A stretch of DNA of 12,500 nucleotides from Neocallimastix lanati (nom. inval.) (lineage: Eukaryota; Neocallimastigomycota; Neocallimastigomycetes; Neocallimastigales; Neocallimastigaceae): contig JACVTC010000001.1 in NCBI GenBank assembly GCA_016946835.1, positions 1,110,001-1,122,500 on the forward strand, given 5' to 3'. The notes beneath the pieces are model-generated. The model ran no database searches. It saw nothing but the letters and a program-made list of their open reading frames with translations, and had not been told where the DNA came from. Both the position numbers and the translations under genes were made by a program. Each line of letters begins with the position of its first letter. Position 1 is the stretch's first letter. Shown here in pieces: positions 9,112 through 12,500 of the stretch.

Positions 9112-9271
9112 TTTATATCATCTTTTTTATATTAATAAAAAAAAAATTAAATAAAAGCTAGAGTCAGTTCTAAGGGTTTAGTGGTAAATAAAGATTTTTA
9201 TAATTATTAGTTACTATCGATGTTTACTTATCTTAATTTTTAATCAAAATATTTAAATTTAACCGTGTTTG

Positions 9272-9304
<33 letters not shown>

Positions 9305-9944
9305 TATAAGAGTATCTTTCTTAGGAACGAAATATTTAGAAATTTTTTAAATATATATATATATATATATATTTATTAATAAATATTTATTATGTCTATT
9401 TAAAATTATTGATGTAATTATAATTTTTTCGTTCATTATTTTGTTTAACGGAATTATTAATACATATATATTTTATTTTTTATCTATTTATTGGAACGAC
9501 ACTGAAATAATATAAAAAGCATTTCAAATAACATATTAAACTGTTTTATAGGTAATTAAATTATTGATCTTTTTTTAGGAAATAAAAAATCATCCATTTA
9601 TTTGAATTGCTATTTAAATTAATGATGATAATATAAATATGTGATTATGATAAAAATAAACTATATTTTAAATATTAACATAAAAAAATATAATAAAATA
9701 AATTATATAATATATAAAATTTTTATAAAATTAATAATATTGTATATTTACAAAAACACACAGATATGTATATCTATAGAATTAATTAATTTATTAATTA
9801 ATTATTTATATTATAAAATTTAATTTTAAAAATTATATTTTTTTTAATTGTTTAATTGTTTAATTTTTATTTTTATTATTTTTATTTTTATTTTTATTTT
9901 TATTTCTAAATTTTTATTTTATAATTGATATTATATATATTTTG

Positions 9945-9992
<48 letters not shown>

Positions 9993-10168
9993 TTAGTAAT
10001 TTAATATTTTTATTTCGTATTTTCTTTTATAGTTTTGTTATTAAACACTTAAAGCTTATTTTTTTTTTTTGATTCTTTTTACTATAATCATTTTTCATTT
10101 CTTTTTCATTTCTATTCTTTTTTCTTTCTTTTGCTTTTCTTTCTTTTTTTTTTTTTTTTTTTTTTTTT
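8495..10168. repeat. Cluster of long poly(T) tracts upstream of the homeobox gene
   Basis: Uninterrupted T tracts lie at 8495-8536 (42), 9077-9102 (26), 9274-9302 (29), 9948-9987 (40) and 10144-10168 (25). All are T on the strand that is sense for the downstream gene. The last is preceded by a pyrimidine-only CTTT stretch (about 10090-10143). The DNA between them is A/T-rich without coding potential. In other eukaryotes such tracts disfavour nucleosomes; that role here is inference. Confidence 0.85.
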
Positions 10169-10585
10169 ATTTTCTTTTTTATTTAATTTAATACTTTATT
10201 ATTATTATTATTAATATAAATTTATTATATTAAAAATTGACAATAAAAATAGATAAAAGTGTTTTTTTTTGTTTTATTATTAAATATTGCTATATAAATC
10301 AAATATATATACATGTATAAATATATATAATTTTTATAAATTATAAATTATTTGTTTTAATTATTTGTATTGAATAAACATAAAGTTTAAAAAATCTTTT
10401 AATTATTATATACTATTGAAGATAAATTATTAAATAAAAATAAAGTGTAAAAGTAAAAAAAAAAAAAAAAATTTATAAATACAATAAAAATATAATATAA
10501 AATTAGTATTAAGCTAAAAGAAAGAAAAAAAAAGAAAGAAAAAAATAAAAGTAAAAAAAATTAAAATTAATTTTATTGGAAAACG
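10169..10585 (+). promoter_or_regulatory. Probable promoter and 5' leader of the homeobox gene
   Basis: This is the region between the last poly(T) and ATG 10586. It contains TATAAAT at 10474-10480, about 106 bases before the ATG. That is weak evidence, since such words are frequent in A/T DNA. It is followed by a purine-rich stretch (about 10515-10560, GAAAGAAA repeats) that probably forms the untranslated leader. An in-frame TAA 18 bases upstream bounds the coding start. Confidence 0.35.
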
Positions 10586-10973
10586 ATGCTGACTTCTACT
10601 ACTACATCATCTCCTGTTACATCATCAATGCCTGCTGTATCAGCATCACCACCATCAACATCTTCATCAATCAATATAACAAATAATACTTATACAGAAA
10701 ATCAGAATCAGACACTATATCCTTTACCTTCATCATCTTCCATTGATTCTGATGGTATGTTTATTTATAATGAAATAAATTACAATATATTATAAGTATA
10801 CAGGAAGAAATATTTTTAATAATAATAATAATAATTTTGTGATAGTAGTTATAATAAAATCTAATAATCAATAAGGAAAAAAAAATATATATTTTTAATA
10901 ATAATAAAATCATTCCTTTGCTAGAGTAAATGAAAATATTAAAATATAATTTATAATATGAACATATATATAA

Positions 10974-11008
<35 letters not shown>

Positions 11009-11821
11009 AATAAAGGATGTAAATTCAAAAAAGTTAAATACATTACCAACAATCGATGAAACAAAAGCAAGTGATAATAATTTTAATGTTGAGAAAATAG
11101 ATACTAATTTAAGGCAAAAGGATACCAAATCAAATAATAATAGTAATAATAGTAATAATACCTCTACTTCTAGTGGAAGTAGCAGTAATAGTAATAGTAC
11201 AACGACAAGTTGTTCAACAAGTAAAAATAATGAAAATGGTAGTAAGAATGACTATGCAAATATTGATCCTAGAAAGAGAAAGAGAAGAAGAACTTCTCAT
11301 GATGAACAAATATTATTGGATTCATTCTTTAGAAAAAATCATTTTCCTAATGCTGCTTTAAGACAAATATTATCTGCAGACACTGGAATGTCTGCAAGAG
11401 CTGTTCAAATTTGGTTCCAGAATCGTCGCCAAGCAGAACGTAAAAAGAAGACTAAAAATCATAATAATATGAATATGAATCTTGGATTAAGAATGAATTT
11501 AGGTATGAATATGGGATTTGGTTTTGGAATGGGTCTTGGTTTACCATTAATGAATTTACCAATGCAGAGACCAAATGCAAATATTTTACCATCTACTAAT
11601 GTTATAGGTAATAATTCAAATAACATTAGTACGTTTAAAATATATCTTGTAAAACTTTCTGTAAATAATTTATAAATAAATCAATGTGAAACAACCACTT
11701 AATTTTTTTTTTTTAAGGAAAAGATTTATTAAAAGATATTTTATTAATTTTTAACAGAATATTAAATAATAACGTATTATTATTATAAATTTTTTATTTT
11801 TAATTTAATTTAATTTAATTT

Positions 11822-11890
<69 letters not shown>

Positions 11891-12209
11891 AATTAATTTA
11901 TATATGAAATAAATTTTTTATTGATCTATTATATTTTTATTTTTTTAGATATTAAATCAATGAAAAATGAAACTAATTCAGAAGAAAATCAAATGAATTT
12001 GGATATGAAAAATAGTTCTGTTTCTTCATTACAAATGCCAGCAAAAGCTGAAGCAGAAAAGGGTAATTTATCTATATATCCAAAATCAGTAGGTAACAAA
12101 TCATCAGCGTTTAAATCAAATTATTCAAATAAAATTGAGAAAAAAGGACCACAACCAATTCTTCCTAAACATTTAATAAGTAACAATACCAATACAGTTA
12201 TTAATAGAA
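10586..12209 (+). CDS. Homeodomain transcription factor, at least 3 exons, 3' end outside or uncertain
   Basis: The exons are 10586-10754, 11008-11628 and 11949-12209. The introns are GTATGT...TATAG (253 nt) and GTACGT...TTTTTTAG (320 nt), and each joins cleanly in phase 1. Residues 1-57 are Ser/Thr/Pro-rich and disordered. Residues 105-130 are Asn/Ser/Thr low complexity. Residues 145-151 (RKRKRRR) form a nuclear localisation stretch that is also the homeodomain N-terminal arm. Residues 145-204 are a 60-residue homeodomain. Residues 210-245 are a Met/Gly/Asn-rich tail, and exon 3 (265-350) is Asn/Ser/Lys-rich with no known domain. It should act in the nucleus as a sequence-specific DNA-binding regulator; targets cannot be read from sequence. 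The start is set by an in-frame upstream stop. Exon 3 has a further phase-1 donor (A|GTAAAT at 12210), so at least one more exon is likely. If that donor is not used, the frame ends at 12262 with an A/T-only tail (KYIFIKNKYINIYILK) that looks like intron. Confidence 0.88.
10755..11007 (+). other. Intron 1 of the homeobox gene, 253 nt
   Basis: The donor is GATG|GTATGT and the acceptor is TATATAG|GAATAAAGG. A (TA)n run (about 10979-11005) extends right up to the acceptor AG, in place of a pyrimidine tract. Removal restores the frame (..SIDSD-G-IKDVN..). Without splicing the frame stops at 10793-10795. Confidence 0.85.
11271..11450 (+). other. Homeodomain (protein domain), typical 60-residue class
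   Basis: With Trp at homeodomain position 48 (protein residue 192), the canonical positions read Leu16, Phe20, Trp48, Phe49, Asn51 and Arg53, all intact. The recognition helix is AVQIWFQNRRQAERKKK. Ile47, Gln50 and Asn51 favour TAAT-type cores by analogy with other Gln50 homeodomains. There is no three-residue TALE insertion between helices 1 and 2. The segment FPNAALRQILSADTGMSARA resembles fungal homeodomains of the Pho2/Yox1/phx1 kind, but I would not assign it to one of them. Confidence 0.95.
11629..11948 (+). other. Intron 2 of the homeobox gene, 320 nt, with a 63-nt poly(T)
   Basis: The donor is A|GTACGT (11629) and the acceptor is TTTTTTAG|AT (AG at 11947-11948). Splicing gives ..NNS-N-N-I-N-IKSMKNE.. 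in phase 1. The intron contains TTTAA repeats followed by 63 uninterrupted T at 11824-11886, the longest homopolymer in the window. Without splicing the frame continues to a stop at 11675 with an A/T-biased tail. Confidence 0.85.
11824..11886 (+). repeat. 63-nt poly(T) homopolymer
   Basis: Uninterrupted T inside intron 2 of the homeobox gene, ending 62 bases before the acceptor. Its true length in the genome may differ because such tracts are error-prone in sequencing. Confidence 0.95.
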
Positions 12210-12500
12210 GTAAATATATATTTATAAAAAATAAATATATAAATATATATATTTTAAAATAATATTTAAATTAAATTAATACTATTAATTTAATATTATA
12301 TAAGCATATAAAAACTAATATATTTATCTAATTAATTAATTAATTAATTAATTATTATTATTATTATTAATATATATATAATTTTTTCGTTCCTTAAATA
12401 TTTAAAAATTAAGATGGTAAATATTCATTATAATTTTGGAGTTATTATATTAATAATTATTTAAAAAAAAATAATTTGATAGGTCTTTATATTAAGTATT
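12210..12500 (+). other. Likely third intron or 3' flank of the homeobox gene
   Basis: This starts with a possible donor GTAAAT and is nearly pure A/T, with (TTAA)n at about 12330-12352, (ATT)n at about 12352-12369 and TATATA. Possible phase-compatible acceptors are ATTAAG|AT (intron end 12414), giving a short frame that soon stops, and TTTGATAG|GT (intron end about 12482), open to the window edge. Neither can be decided from sequence alone. Confidence 0.45.

Noticed and set aside
9155-9200. Relatively G/C-rich patch (GCTAGAGTCAGTTCTAAGGG..TTTAGTGG) considered as a tRNA or telomere-like remnant
   Set aside because: There is no B-box-like GGTTCRANNCC, no acceptor stem and no tandem telomere unit.
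9641-9823. Plus-strand open frame of 60 codons
   Set aside because: Only Ile/Asn/Lys/Tyr-rich residues, as expected from random A/T DNA.
10474-10480. TATAAAT as a definite TATA box
   Set aside because: Such words are frequent by chance at this A/T content. It is mentioned only as weak support within the promoter entry.
10910-11128. Minus-strand open frame of 72 codons
   Set aside because: It is antisense to intron 1 and exon 2 of the homeobox gene and includes a (TA)n tract.
11173-11361. Plus-strand open frame of 62 codons in another frame of exon 2
   Set aside because: It overlaps the homeodomain coding sequence out of frame. The Val/Met/Glu-rich residues are a frame shadow.

Overview
This is a very AT-rich eukaryotic nuclear window, most likely from an anaerobic gut fungus (Neocallimastigomycota). 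The evidence is near-pure A/T non-coding DNA, long poly(T), (TA)n and (AAT)n tracts, and proteins rich in Asn and Ser. Introns are of GTATGT/GTACGT...AG type and a few hundred bases long, and the homeodomain looks fungal. An AT-rich amoebozoan such as Dictyostelium is the main alternative. It fits less well because about 7.6 kb of the window has no gene. The taxon is inferred from composition and style, not from a diagnostic marker.

Left part (1-2964, minus strand): two open frames, 2438-1884 (184 aa) then 1523-288 (411 aa). I do not recognise the first. The second ends in a run of motifs about 30 residues apart that resemble GoLoco/GPR motifs, the G-alpha-binding motif found in LGN/Pins, Rap1GAP, RGS12/14 and Pcp2. 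Splice signals suggest that the true start is a 6-codon exon at 2964-2947. They also suggest that the two frames may be exons of one gene of about 600 residues or more, and that it may continue past the left edge of the window.

Middle (about 2965-10585): a gene desert of nearly pure A/T. It contains an 11-bp-period satellite (about 4598-5290) with a 127-bp higher-order duplication, an AAAT tetranucleotide block (6697-6849), and a series of 25-42-nt poly(T) tracts, most dense before the right-hand gene. I see no RNA gene or convincing coding exon here.

Right part (10586 to the right edge, plus strand): a homeobox gene with at least three exons (10586-10754, 11008-11628, 11949-12209) and probably more outside the window. 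Every visible junction is in phase 1. It encodes a Ser/Thr/Asn-rich N-terminus, a basic nuclear localisation stretch, a typical 60-residue homeodomain and a Met/Gly/Asn-rich tail. It is probably a sequence-specific transcription factor.

The left and right genes share no visible functional link. They point in opposite directions, away from the desert, so the desert holds both upstream regions.
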